Part shown: in pieces, positions 1 through 7,694 of the stretch
Position numbering within the stretch: the stretch's first letter is position 1
Layout: every line of letters begins with the position of its first letter
DNA from: Granulosicoccus sp964390335
Lineage (GTDB): Bacteria > Pseudomonadota > Gammaproteobacteria > Granulosicoccales > Granulosicoccaceae
Direction: 5' to 3'
DNA: 64,000 bases
Assembly: GCA_964390335.1 (NCBI GenBank)
Contig: CAYMHU010000015.1
Span: 1-64,000 of the forward strand
Notes under the pieces: generated by a model
The model's database searches: none
Told to the model about the DNA's origin: nothing
The model's input: the letters and a program-made list of their open reading frames with translations, nothing else
Translations under genes and position numbers: made by a program

Positions 1-7
1 GTTATGT
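1..7 (+). other. Right core box of a truncated attC site
   Basis: The window opens with GTTATGT, identical to the right-hand core box of the attC at 1222-1228. It sits immediately before the stop end of vapC, exactly where a cassette boundary is expected. Only this half of the site is inside the window, so the call rests on position and on the two complete sites downstream. Confidence 0.5.
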
Positions 8-10
8 GTA

Positions 11-400
11 CTAGGCCTCTTGCAATCCCAAGTGTTTGACGAATGGCTTGAAGTCTTTATCTGAGAAAAGCAGCGGTAACTTTTTTTCGATGCAAAAGGT
101 AGCGATGATAACGTCTGCAGTTTTACGAATCGTTATTCCCCGTTTACGTAGAGATCTGAAGTTGTCTGCACTTTTCAAGGCCATTTTTTTTCCGAGCAAT
201 TCAAAAACAGCAATGTCGTTGAAAACTTTTTTGGCTGATTTGTAGTCGTCGTCGTTTCTGAATCCTTGGAGAACCTCAGCTAAGATGAGATCGCCAATAG
301 CTATTGGTTCAACGCCAAGCGTTTTATCCAACATTTTGGTTTCAGGGCTGTCAACACCGTTGAAATAGTCAATCCATACGCTAGAATCTACTAGAATCAA
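11..400 (-). CDS. vapC: VapC-type PIN-domain ribonuclease toxin
   Basis: PIN-domain toxin of a type II toxin-antitoxin pair; family members cleave RNA (often initiator tRNA or rRNA) with a Mg-dependent acidic site. The N-terminus ILVDSSVWIDYF carries the first catalytic Asp. Further acidic residues follow (AEVLQG, then KTADVIIA, then FSDKDF near the C-terminus). I place the start at the TTG at 398-400, which overlaps the TGA of vapB (sequence TTGA) and implies translational coupling. A start further upstream would run into vapB and add residues the family lacks. The protein is about 130 aa, normal for VapC. It lies in an integron cassette but on the strand opposite to the other cassettes, so it needs its own promoter, probably ahead of vapB. 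Confidence 0.88.
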   Translation of the reverse strand: MILVDSSVWIDYFNGVDSPETKMLDKTLGVEPIAIGDLILAEVLQGFRNDDDYKSAKKVFNDIAVFELLGKKMALKSADNFRSLRKRGITIRKTADVIIATFCIEKKLPLLFSDKDFKPFVKHLGLQEA

Positions 401-591
401 GACGCGGATCTCATATCGTCCAAATCTCCAGTCCATTTTAACTTTCCACGGAGATTTCGAATATTCTGTTGTTTTTTTAACCTAAGAAGGGTTTTTAAGC
501 CAAGTTCAACTGCCTCTTTTTTAGTTTTAAGACCAGTCGCTTTGAGTGTATCATTCATTAACTTATCGTCAATTTCAATATTTGTACGCAT
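397..591 (-). CDS. vapB: VapB-type antitoxin
   Basis: A 64-residue antitoxin immediately upstream of and overlapping vapC. The N-terminus MRTNIEIDDKLMNDTL is a ribbon-helix-helix DNA-binding motif (VapB/Arc type, as in DUF2191-family antitoxins). The C-terminal part (RGKLKWTGDLDDMR) is the usual toxin-binding tail. Such antitoxins neutralise the PIN toxin and repress their own promoter. The AT-rich stretch at 592-645, with TGTATATATTG and a CATACGTACA run, is the likely promoter/operator. No strong Shine-Dalgarno is visible ahead of the ATG. Confidence 0.87.
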   Translation of the reverse strand: MRTNIEIDDKLMNDTLKATGLKTKKEAVELGLKTLLRLKKQQNIRNLRGKLKWTGDLDDMRSAS

Positions 592-641
592 ATGATTCTA
601 ACCGTAATAAATCTAATGTGTATATATTGTATCATACGTAC

Positions 642-717
642 ACATAACAAGTAAGTTAAACCGTTCGCTGCGCTCACTCGGACGCGCTATCGCGCGCCAC
701 TTACTTGATCGTTATGC
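642..717 (+). repeat. attC recombination site (integron)
   Basis: Left core ACATAAC (642-648) and right core GTTATGC (711-717) are complementary. Just inside them AAGTAAGT (649-656) pairs with ACTTACTT at about 699-706, the L-box arms of an attC stem. The centre is a GC-rich, self-complementary segment. The folded bottom strand would be the IntI substrate. It closes the vapBC cassette and precedes the hicAB cassette. Confidence 0.8.
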
Positions 718-751
718 CTCCAATAAACCCGCTCACTGAAAGGAGTGTGAA

Positions 752-945
752 GTGAAAGTAAAGGAGTTACTAAAAATGCTAGAAAATGAAGGGTGGGAAT
801 TGAACAGAACAGAACAAGGGGAAGTCATAGGCAGTTCAAGCACCCAATCAAACCTGGATTGGTAACTGTGGCCGGAAAACCATCAGCATACATGCCAAAA
901 GGCACGCTTAATGCGATACTTAAACAATCAAGGCTCAAACAGTAG
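752..945 (+). pseudogene. hicA: hicA mRNA-interferase toxin, frameshifted
   Basis: A GTG start at 752 with a good AAGGAG Shine-Dalgarno (739-744) opens MKVKELLKMLENEGWELNR, a clear HicA start. The frame then runs into an unrelated tail and stops at 863-865 after 37 residues. The expected HicA continuation (GSHRQFKHP, then a tail ending GTLNAILKQSRLKQ) is intact in another frame up to the TAG at 943-945. It contains the catalytic His of the SHRQF motif. The break is at a 5-bp unit, GAACA, present three times at 802-816. With two copies the frame reads NRTRGSHRQFKHP without interruption. The toxin is therefore off in this sequence, while the antitoxin gene hicB stays intact. A sequencing error cannot be excluded. 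Confidence 0.85.
802..816 (+). repeat. Three tandem copies of GAACA inside hicA
   Basis: Three perfect head-to-tail copies of the pentanucleotide GAACA. Removing one copy restores the hicA reading frame exactly, so the third copy is the probable inactivating mutation and could revert by slippage. Confidence 0.9.
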
Positions 946-954
946 GCGCTAAAT

Positions 955-1158
955 ATGAAATATGCAGTCATTATTGAAAAAGGCGAAGATGGATACCGAG
1001 CTTACGTACCTGATTTACCAGGGTGTATCGCTGCTGGAGAGTCCAAGGAAGAGGTAATTCAGTTGATTCAGGAGGGAATTGAATTTCATATAGAAGGTCT
1101 AAAAGAAGCCGGCCAATCAATTCCAACTCCATCCACCAGTATCGAAGTAGCGGCATAA
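955..1158 (+). CDS. hicB: HicB-type antitoxin
   Basis: A 67-residue HicB-family protein. MKYAVIIEKGEDGYRAYVPDLPGCIAAGESKEE is the diagnostic HicB start (partial RNase H-like fold with the DLPGC motif). It is the short form, without an obvious C-terminal DNA-binding domain. It should bind and block the HicA ribonuclease encoded just upstream, but hicA is frameshifted here. The TAA stop lies inside the left core box of the downstream attC, a very compact cassette layout. Confidence 0.9.
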   Translation: MKYAVIIEKGEDGYRAYVPDLPGCIAAGESKEEVIQLIQEGIEFHIEGLKEAGQSIPTPSTSIEVAA

Positions 1159-1228
1159 CAAGACAATTAACTACGCTCCCTACGGTCGCCGGACGTGCTG
1201 GCGCACGGCTGTTATTGAATCGTTATGT
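1153..1228 (+). repeat. attC recombination site (integron)
   Basis: Left core GCATAAC (1153-1159) and right core GTTATGT (1222-1228). Inner arms CAATTAAC (about 1163-1170) and GTTATTG (about 1211-1217) are complementary apart from one bulged base. The total length of 76 bp equals the attC at 642-717, which suggests one homogeneous attC family as in chromosomal integrons. It closes the hicAB cassette. Confidence 0.75.
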
Positions 1229-1262
1229 CTAATAAACACGAGAACAGAGCGAAATTTTAAAT

Positions 1263-1688
1263 ATGATCACCACAGGTCGATGTCTGTGCGGCGAAGTTCG
1301 CTGGCAATACGAAGGTGAAGCTACTTGGGCCTGTTACTGTCATTGTGATGATTGCCGGCGCAATTGTGGCGCACCCGTTGTCGCATGGTTGGGCGTGCCA
1401 CTCAAAAAATTCAAATGGCTTGGCAAAATTCCAGGCACTTATAATTCATCTAAGGGCGTCAGCAGGCATTTTTGTAAAAACTGTGGGTCTCCAATTGCTT
1501 TTGAAGCAGAGCATTATAAAGGTGGCATGCATCTATATGCCGCATCGCTTGATGAACCCGAGCAATTTAAGCCAACGTTCCACGTCAATCATGGAAGTAA
1601 GTTGTCGTGGCTAGAGTTAGAAGATAATCTCAAAAAATACAGTGATAGGCTGCTTGAGTCTTCTGAAGATTTGAGCGCGTATGAGTGA
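1263..1688 (+). CDS. GFA / CENP-V family zinc-binding protein
   Basis: A 141-residue protein with the zinc-binding pattern of the GFA (glutathione-dependent formaldehyde-activating) family: CLCGEVRW near residue 8, CHCDDCRR near 27, and CKNCGSPI near 71. The family includes a reported formaldehyde-glutathione adduct enzyme, but most members have no proven reaction, so no substrate can be assigned. The gene fills the third integron cassette and reads in the same direction as hicAB. It starts at an ATG preceded only by an A/T-rich leader. As a cassette gene it was probably acquired horizontally. Confidence 0.85.
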   Translation: MITTGRCLCGEVRWQYEGEATWACYCHCDDCRRNCGAPVVAWLGVPLKKFKWLGKIPGTYNSSKGVSRHFCKNCGSPIAFEAEHYKGGMHLYAASLDEPEQFKPTFHVNHGSKLSWLELEDNLKKYSDRLLESSEDLSAYE

Positions 1689-1711
1689 CGATGTTTTCTT
1701 TTGAGAGAACT

Positions 1712-1745
1712 GACATAAACACTGCGGGTAAACGTGGCGTTATGC
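1712..1745 (+). repeat. Degenerate or shortened attC-like site
   Basis: ACATAAA near 1713 and GTTATGC at 1739-1745 resemble attC core boxes, and the latter matches the other cassettes exactly. The interval is only about 34 bp and the inner arms pair poorly, so this is shorter than normal attC sites. It probably marks the decayed end of the array. Confidence 0.35.
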
Positions 1746-1938
1746 CGTGAAGTAGACAGCTCATGAGAAATAGAGAAGTAGATGGGTTGCGTTTAAATCA
1801 CGTACAGACTCTTCCAACCAATTTCCTCTCAGCAATTGAATTCACCCAGCACATTACAAACTGCATGAATTTACAGTTAAATGATGCGCAAATTCAGTTT
1901 TCTTGTTACGATAACGTTCGTCAAGGGAGAACTGTTTT

Positions 1939-3564
1939 ATGGACAAATCAAACCACCCGAATAGCAAAAACCAACAGTCAACAACATCGTCATCCACTTT
2001 CCAACTCGGCATGAGTTCATTCGATGCCACTGATCGTGAACAGTTTGGCCAAAATGTTCGCATCGCGATGGCCTGCATTGAAGGCAAATCTGAACTCTCC
2101 GATAACACTCATAGTAACGATTCCACACAAGGCTACGCCTTACCACAGGATGCTCAATGCATTCGGCAGCGCTTGAAACTTCTGTCACAGGAAATAAGCT
2201 CTCAACATGCCGACTTACTAGAGCTGCTAGTCAGGTTTGATGATCAACAAGGATGGAAATCCAGTGGTGCTAGTCATTGCGCAGCGTGGATGAACGCTGA
2301 AATCGGCATCAGTACTCAATTAAGTTGGGAGTATTTGCGAGTAGGGCGGCAACTCCAATCCTTGCCCACGCTACAGGCACTGTTCAGAGTCGGTAAGTTA
2401 TCATGGTCGAAAGTACGCTTGATTACTCGCGTGGCCGATAGTGATACCGAAAAAACCTTGTGCCATGCAGCGTTGGATGCATCAGTATCGGAGGTAAAGC
2501 GTTTATGCGAAGGTTATCGCTGGCGCGATGAAAGCAATGGCGAAGACATCGATGATGCGGAAAACGCTCGTGCCATTCAGCAATGGAACTCGCGTTCGTT
2601 TACGTGGCGCGAAGCCAGTAACGGTAGTACCCAAATTCAATTGGTGTTGCCGCCAGAACTTGCGCAAGCTTTTCTCAATAGTGTTGAACACTGTTTAGGT
2701 GAGCTCGGTTCCGCCGACAACTCAATGTCGCAGCGCAGAGCAGATGCAGCTGTTTTAATGGCAGAATCTAGCCTGCAAAGCGCCGGTCAAGCTATTGCCA
2801 CGGCTGATCGATATCAAGTCAGTGTTATCGTTGATGAAACTGAGTTGACTTCAAAGAACAACCCCGCCACTCCTGCAAAACGCCCAACCATCAACGGTGC
2901 AGGTCCCATCGCACGCGAAACAGCCAAACGACTAGCCTGCGATTGCAGCATGATAGTGACAAAAACGCGCAACGGTGAGCCCGTCGATATTGGCCGCAAA
3001 TCCCGCATCTGGCCAAACGCCATGGCTCGTGCAATCAAAGAGCGTGATCAACGGTGTGTTTGGCCAGGTTGTGATCATTCACGTCATTTGCATATCCATC
3101 ACATGCAACATTGGGCCGATGGCGGTGCAACGTCAATTGATAATGGTGTTTGCCTGTGCTCGCATCATCACACGTTAGTTCATGAAGGTGGGTATAAAGT
3201 TGAAGCGGTAGCGCACGATGAAGACGGTGTGCATAAGCAGTTTTTTCAACAGCTCAACTTTCATGATCTCAATCAATTTGATTTTGAAGAATCATTGCGT
3301 AACGACCGAGAATCGTTTAACACAATACGGCAATTGTCACCAACACGCTTCCGGTTTCGTATCGTTGATTGTAATGGGCACGATGTAATAAATGCTGAAC
3401 TTGCTGATACTGGGGCAGTACAAAAACAAGACGATCACTCTACACGCATAGAGTCGAAAATATTTGCTGATACTTCTCCTGTTGACTTCGATTACATTGA
3501 ATCAATGAATCAATCAATGCATTGGCAGTGTAAAGAACCACCGCCTGCGGCTTATTGTATATAA
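1939..3564 (+). CDS. DUF222-domain HNH endonuclease
   Basis: A 541-residue protein. An N-terminal low-complexity region (about 1-60) is followed by a long DUF222-type helical domain (about 60-330), then an HNH nuclease module near 370-425. The HNH part shows RDQRCVWPGC, then HIHHMQHWADGG, then LCSHHHTLVHEGG, giving metal-binding Cys/His and the catalytic His. This architecture is common as a stand-alone nuclease in many bacteria; its role is unknown, though mobile-element or defence links are often proposed. The start ATG has an AAGGGAGAA Shine-Dalgarno. It lies directly beyond the integron end with no partner gene, and the convergent lipoprotein gene follows 14 nt later. Confidence 0.85.
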   Translation: MDKSNHPNSKNQQSTTSSSTFQLGMSSFDATDREQFGQNVRIAMACIEGKSELSDNTHSNDSTQGYALPQDAQCIRQRLKLLSQEISSQHADLLELLVRFDDQQGWKSSGASHCAAWMNAEIGISTQLSWEYLRVGRQLQSLPTLQALFRVGKLSWSKVRLITRVADSDTEKTLCHAALDASVSEVKRLCEGYRWRDESNGEDIDDAENARAIQQWNSRSFTWREASNGSTQIQLVLPPELAQAFLNSVEHCLGELGSADNSMSQRRADAAVLMAESSLQSAGQAIATADRYQVSVIVDETELTSKNNPATPAKRPTINGAGPIARETAKRLACDCSMIVTKTRNGEPVDIGRKSRIWPNAMARAIKERDQRCVWPGCDHSRHLHIHHMQHWADGGATSIDNGVCLCSHHHTLVHEGGYKVEAVAHDEDGVHKQFFQQLNFHDLNQFDFEESLRNDRESFNTIRQLSPTRFRFRIVDCNGHDVINAELADTGAVQKQDDHSTRIESKIFADTSPVDFDYIESMNQSMHWQCKEPPPAAYCI

Positions 3565-3578
3565 CGTGGTGTTGCGTA

Positions 3579-4496
3579 CTAAGGAAAACTGGGACTTGTG
3601 CTGAGCCAAGTATCATCCAGAAAAGTAGCGAGCGCGATGCCGTACACGGCACCCAATAATTGTTGCTTTTTGGACTCTGGTTGGTTTTTATTGATTCTTA
3701 ACTCGAAAGTACCAAGCCCCTTGTAAATCAGATTGCCAAGATGCCCGCTTGAATCAACAATCTGAGACCCTACGTATTCTTTATAGTTTGGGCTCTCATT
3801 CGTTATGCCTTTTTGTTCACCGGTTTTCGAGTCAAAGAATACCTTGCTGGCGTTGATAGGGTCTTTGAACTGGAGCGTATCGTGTGATTCACTTTGATAT
3901 TGAATCAGCGGTAAACCTGTTTTATCCGATACAACCAAAAGTGTCCATATTTCTTTTCCTTGCGTGATTTCGCATACAATTTTATTCCCGATGAGCCTCT
4001 GTTTTTCCGTCTTTTTTTCTGTTTTCGATCTAGGTAAAAAAAATTCTTTCGATGTTTCGGTTTCAATAACGCGTGTGCGTGAGCAGCGGCCGGTTATAAC
4101 GGTGATATTTCGCGGTCCTTGTATTTCATAGTAGTGCTTTTGTGTGAGGGACTTTTCTTGTACTTCAACCAAACGAAAGTCGAGACGAAGTTTGCCCGTA
4201 ATCAGAAAATAATCCAGAATATCGTTTTCTATTGATGTGTTAATAGGGCCAGATTTAGTCTTGATCCAACCACTCGCATCAACGTTGTTCGCTTTGTATT
4301 GACCAAGCTGCATGTGAAAACGCGAATCGCTTAGCCTAAATCCAGTAGGGTTTTTAAGCATGATCGTGTCTAAGTCCGAAGCTGGAATTGATTCTTCGAA
4401 ATTAACCACGCGCTCAGTGCGTATTGTTGTACAGGCGCTAAGCCATACTAGCAACAGCAATAACATTGTTTGTCGAACTGTTTTATATGTGATCAT
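3579..4496 (-). CDS. Predicted outer-membrane lipoprotein, unknown function
   Basis: A 305-residue protein beginning with a type II signal peptide: hydrophobic run LLLLLVWLSAC with the lipobox Cys at about residue 22, followed by TTIRTER. The mature part is soluble, with many beta-type segments and a lysine-rich stretch around 155-168. I recognise no family. It starts 15 nt downstream of the Sel1-repeat gene on the same strand, so the two are probably one transcript and may act together in the cell envelope. The start ATG is supported by the signal peptide, but the Shine-Dalgarno is weak. Confidence 0.7.
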   Translation of the reverse strand: MITYKTVRQTMLLLLLVWLSACTTIRTERVVNFEESIPASDLDTIMLKNPTGFRLSDSRFHMQLGQYKANNVDASGWIKTKSGPINTSIENDILDYFLITGKLRLDFRLVEVQEKSLTQKHYYEIQGPRNITVITGRCSRTRVIETETSKEFFLPRSKTEKKTEKQRLIGNKIVCEITQGKEIWTLLVVSDKTGLPLIQYQSESHDTLQFKDPINASKVFFDSKTGEQKGITNESPNYKEYVGSQIVDSSGHLGNLIYKGLGTFELRINKNQPESKKQQLLGAVYGIALATFLDDTWLSTSPSFP

Positions 4497-4511
4497 TAAT
4501 CCGTGCTCTGA

Positions 4512-5456
4512 CTACTGAATTAGCCACCCAAAAGTGCAGCTACCTCTATATCCCCAATCGTAGAAGCCCATTACTACCTCGTTGGCATAGCCCGGAGCCC
4601 ATGTCATCACTTCTGTATCGCCGTACAGCCAAAGTGGATCAGCTGCCAAAGAAACTGCTTTGTCTTTTGGTACACGTGTGTAGCGCTCGTCGTTAAAGCC
4701 GTGGATTCTTTCTATGTACTTTTTGTCAGTACTGGCAGTGAGACCTGCAAGTACGCTCTTGTCGTTGAAGAAAAAATTGACACTACCAGACAAGCTTGCA
4801 TCGAGTCGCTCACCAAGGATTGAGTAGGTAGCGCCGCCAGCACAGCCTGGATTGGTTTGGAAATTGACCGGATGCATGGCTTGCAATTGATCGATTGTAG
4901 TTTCGCCAATTGTTGTGCCGAGCAAGCTCATAGGAACTGGCTCTGCACCACGAGTTGTAGGACGACCGAGTAACACTTCTTTGAGTCGCCCGGCGCTTCT
5001 GCAACTATATCTATCGTTTATTTTGCAACCCTGTTGATAGAGCTCGAGCGCCAGAGCCTTGTTCGCTGGGGTGCGACTACCTCGCTCATGGATAATCCCC
5101 GCATTTAAACAGCCTGTAGCTGTACCGAGTTCGCAACCACGCTCATACAAAGTAATAGAGCGCGCGACGGGTTTGTAGGTTTCTAGTGTCGGTGTTAGCT
5201 GACTGGCAGCGGAAACGCAACCTTCACCAGATCCCAACTCGCAAGCGCGCAGTAATGGTTCTAACGCTTTTTCGTAGTCACTTGGTTCGTCGGTTCGGTA
5301 TCTATACGTGAAACCAAGTTCAAGACAACTTTCCGCATCACCCTTATCGCAGTCAAATTGCAGGTCAGTAATCTCTTGGGCGTTAATAGGATTGATGCTA
5401 GACAAAAACATCAACAAGGGCATTACAACCTTAGCACGTGGAATTTTCATAGACAT
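4512..5456 (-). CDS. Secreted cysteine-rich Sel1-repeat protein
   Basis: A 314-residue protein. The signal peptide ends near INAQ (about residue 27). About four Sel1/TPR-like repeats follow (residues 30-170), each with a pair of cysteines in the style CELGSGEGCVSAA, CELGTATGCLNAG, CKINDRYSCRSAG. Paired cysteines bridging alpha/alpha repeats are typical of periplasmic Sel1 proteins of the Hcp type. The C-terminal 140 residues (from about GAEPVPMSLLGTTIG) are a separate region without recognisable domain. The start ATG is fixed by a strong AAGGAGGT Shine-Dalgarno. Probably co-transcribed with the following lipoprotein. Confidence 0.75.
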   Translation of the reverse strand: MSMKIPRAKVVMPLLMFLSSINPINAQEITDLQFDCDKGDAESCLELGFTYRYRTDEPSDYEKALEPLLRACELGSGEGCVSAASQLTPTLETYKPVARSITLYERGCELGTATGCLNAGIIHERGSRTPANKALALELYQQGCKINDRYSCRSAGRLKEVLLGRPTTRGAEPVPMSLLGTTIGETTIDQLQAMHPVNFQTNPGCAGGATYSILGERLDASLSGSVNFFFNDKSVLAGLTASTDKKYIERIHGFNDERYTRVPKDKAVSLAADPLWLYGDTEVMTWAPGYANEVVMGFYDWGYRGSCTFGWLIQ

Positions 5457-5695
5457 TGACCACCTCCTTAGCAGTACTGACGAACGGACAACTGAATATT
5501 ATCAGCTCAATGCTTTTACCGCAGGCTAAAAATCGGCCTATCGATCGATTGCGGCTTACAGTTGTTCGCTCTACAGCTCTATGACTAGGGTAGTATGTTG
5601 GTTGAGCTGTGGAGCGGTCTGCTCGGCGCCATTTGCTAATAGAAACTTACCCTCCGCTGAGGATTAGTTTTTAACTTTTGGTTAGTGGAGGATTG

Positions 5696-6589
5696 CTAGT
5701 TGTGCCTTTGCTCTCGAGCAAAAACATAGATACCGCTGCCAACAATAATCGCAATTCCAATCCAGGTCCATTTGTCCGGCCAATCACTAAACACTAACCA
5801 GCCGAGAATAGTGGCTGCAATGATTTCAACATAACCAAATGTTGCCACTGCTGATGCAGGCGCTCGATTCATTGCCATAACCACTAACAAATGTCCTCCC
5901 GCTGCAATAAAGCCTATGGCAATCAATAACTGCCATTCCAGCATCGTGGGAATTGTGGGGGCGAAACTACTTTGTGGCCATTGATTCGCTACCAGCAATG
6001 CAATGCTCAGCATGATCGTGGCGGCTAGTCCTGATGCAAATTGCATCGTTGCAGGGTGATCGATATTGGCAACGGAGCGAGTGGAGGCTAAGTAGCCGGC
6101 AAAAAACACGGCTGCGGCCAGTGGCAACAAGGATGCAATGGTGAACGCATCAGTACCGGGTCGAATAATAAACAATGCACCTATGAATCCCACACACACA
6201 GCGATGCGCCTGTGCCAACCGACTTGCTCGCCAAGGAAGAGCCATGAAATTAGCGTTAAGATCATCGGCTGTACAAAAAATATGGCAATGGCATCAGCCA
6301 ATGGCAGGTAACGTAGTCCCCAGAAAAAACTCGCGGTGGCCGCAGCCAATAAAAAGCCTCGTAGGATATGCGTTTTTGGTTTCGTCGGAATCAGTGAACG
6401 CGGGCCATGCAGCAACAGTATGATGATTGCCATAATTATAAACTGGAAGAAGAATCGACCCCAGGTAATTTGAAGTGGCGACATCGTATCGCCAAGGAAC
6501 TTAGCAATGGCATCCATAACCGGCACAATGGATGTGCCCAATACCATCAGCGTAATGCCCTGTCGAACCGAGTGTTGATTGTCTACCAC
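5696..6589 (-). CDS. EamA/DMT-family permease
   Basis: A 297-residue inner-membrane protein with about ten hydrophobic segments in two repeated EamA halves: the first includes GTSIVPVMDAIAKFLG and the second begins around LLPLAAAVFFAGYLA. Drug/metabolite transporters of this type export or exchange small metabolites, and the substrate cannot be inferred. The start is GTG, overlapping the last codons of the upstream HD-hydrolase gene by 7 nt, so the pair is translationally coupled. Confidence 0.85.
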   Translation of the reverse strand: MVDNQHSVRQGITLMVLGTSIVPVMDAIAKFLGDTMSPLQITWGRFFFQFIIMAIIILLLHGPRSLIPTKPKTHILRGFLLAAATASFFWGLRYLPLADAIAIFFVQPMILTLISWLFLGEQVGWHRRIAVCVGFIGALFIIRPGTDAFTIASLLPLAAAVFFAGYLASTRSVANIDHPATMQFASGLAATIMLSIALLVANQWPQSSFAPTIPTMLEWQLLIAIGFIAAGGHLLVVMAMNRAPASAVATFGYVEIIAATILGWLVFSDWPDKWTWIGIAIIVGSGIYVFAREQRHN

Positions 6590-7245
6590 GGCATGTCCGT
6601 ATGTAGCTCTGTCGCGAGTGCGCTTAGAAATTGCTGCATAATATAAATGCGTTGCTGTGCGATTTGTTTGCCTGCATCCGTTTTCATGGTTTGCGCAAGG
6701 CCCAGCAATTTAACTTTAAAGTGATCAACAGCGAATGCTTTATCGTCTAGTTCGCGTTGCAAAGCAAACGGATCAGCGCCATCAAACAAGCCAGAATCCA
6801 TTTTGCCGGCAATATAAAATGTACGGGCAATCCCCAGTGAACCTAACGATTCCAATCGATCGGCATCTTGTAAAATTTTAGCTTCCAATGTTTGTGGTTC
6901 AATATTCGCAGAGAAACTGTGTGCTTCAATGCAATGTTGTATAGCTGCAATGGTTGGGTCGTCATAGTCGAGCTGCTGCAGTATTGGTTTTGCTGCAATT
7001 GCAGAAAGCCGTGATGCTTGCGATGCGTTTGGAGCGTTTTTAGGTAAGTTTATTAAGTCGTGCAAGTACGCTGCGGCTATCAAAACTGTTTGGTTATCGC
7101 AGGTTTCCCTTTCAGCAATGGTCAGCGCATTCATTTTTACGCGGCGCGCATGATGGATATCATGGCTAGCGTCATCTTGTGACTGAAAATCGAGTAATGC
7201 TTGTTCCAATTGTTCGCTTTGATCGGCGGGATTTTGTGTGTTCAT
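6583..7245 (-). CDS. HD-domain phosphohydrolase
   Basis: A 220-residue protein with HD-superfamily metal-binding motifs: an early His in HDIHHARRV (about 28-36), the HD pair in AAYLHDLINLPK (about 58-69), a later His in HCIEAHSF, and the final Asp in ILQDADRLESLG. The overall layout resembles the YedJ/PA-type uncharacterised HD hydrolases; the substrate (nucleotide or other phosphoester) is unknown. It is the first gene of a two-gene unit with the EamA permease. It is divergent from the glycine riboswitch transcript, with about 200 nt of shared upstream DNA. Confidence 0.8.
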   Translation of the reverse strand: MNTQNPADQSEQLEQALLDFQSQDDASHDIHHARRVKMNALTIAERETCDNQTVLIAAAYLHDLINLPKNAPNASQASRLSAIAAKPILQQLDYDDPTIAAIQHCIEAHSFSANIEPQTLEAKILQDADRLESLGSLGIARTFYIAGKMDSGLFDGADPFALQRELDDKAFAVDHFKVKLLGLAQTMKTDAGKQIAQQRIYIMQQFLSALATELHTDMPW

Positions 7246-7451
7246 ATAAAAAAAACGTTATTAAGATGCCATTTTGCGGCGCATTTACAGCTAGGGCACA
7301 GTAGCAGAAACACTGTGAAATGGGCATTTATTGTGAAATGGTGGTAAATCCTAGACTTCTCTGACAAAGAGTTGCTTGATTTGTGGTTCCACGAGGGCGA
7401 CAATAAGGATGTCTAAACAATTTTGCTGCTGTGGGCGGCTGTCATTGTAAG

Positions 7452-7640
7452 GCGCGAGGGGAGAGATCAATCGATGTTGGATTGACGCCGAAGGAGCAAC
7501 ACCCAGGAAACTCTCAGGCAGCAGGACTTTCGCGTTTTAAGACATCTGGAGAGCGGCTCAACACAATTTGAGTCCACCGAAGGGGTAAAACTCGGCCCGC
7601 AGGGCTCGGGAATAAACTCTCAGGTTCCAAGACAGATGGG
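7452..7640 (+). ncRNA. Tandem glycine riboswitch
   Basis: Two consecutive glycine aptamers. The first (about 7452-7534) shows GGGGAGAGA, CGCCGAAGGAGCAA and AACTCTCAGGCA. The second (about 7543-7638) shows CTGGAGAGCGGC, CACCGAAGGGGTAAA and AACTCTCAGGTTCCAAGAC. The P1 stem of the second aptamer closes CATCTG (7543-7548) with CAGATG (7633-7638). A short linker separates the two, the classic arrangement. The next gene is a DadA/glycine-oxidase-type flavoenzyme, so the switch probably induces amino-acid oxidation when glycine is abundant. Confidence 0.95.
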
Positions 7641-7649
7641 ATAGCTGTG

Positions 7650-7670
7650 CAGCCAAATGGCTGTGCTTTT
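7650..7670 (+). terminator. Terminator-like hairpin in the riboswitch expression platform
   Basis: Stem CAGCC/GGCTG with AAAT loop (7650-7663), followed by TGCTTTT. It lies directly after the second glycine aptamer and before the dadA-like Shine-Dalgarno. It is short, so it could act as a weak terminator or simply as the switching element. No fully convincing antiterminator was worked out. Confidence 0.45.
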
Positions 7671-7694
7671 GTCAATGTTGTCAGGAGCCTTATC

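Larger units (their letters stand above)
1..1745. mobile_element. Distal part of an integron gene-cassette array
   Basis: Three small cassettes lie head to tail, each ending at a GTTATGY core box (bases 1-7, 711-717, 1222-1228, 1739-1745). Two boxes close attC-like palindromic sites of about 76 bp. Cassette contents are typical of sedentary chromosomal integrons: toxin-antitoxin pairs (vapBC, hicAB) and a small enzyme of unclear role (GFA family). No integrase gene or attI is visible, so this is an interior or terminal part of the array, and the window starts inside it. After 1745 there are no further core boxes in attC context and gene size and spacing become ordinary, so the array probably ends there. 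An attC covariance-model search would settle the boundaries. Confidence 0.75.

Noticed and set aside
1763..2014. 83-codon plus-strand frame before the HNH gene
   Set aside because: It overlaps the HNH gene start, lacks a Shine-Dalgarno and has no recognisable motif; most likely fortuitous.
3795..3815. GTTATGCC inside the lipoprotein gene as a further attC core
   Set aside because: No partner core or stem nearby; it lies within an intact coding sequence.
7647..7694. GTG start giving a longer DadA-like protein
   Set aside because: It lies in the riboswitch expression platform hairpin; AGGAG and the family N-terminus favour the ATG at 7695.
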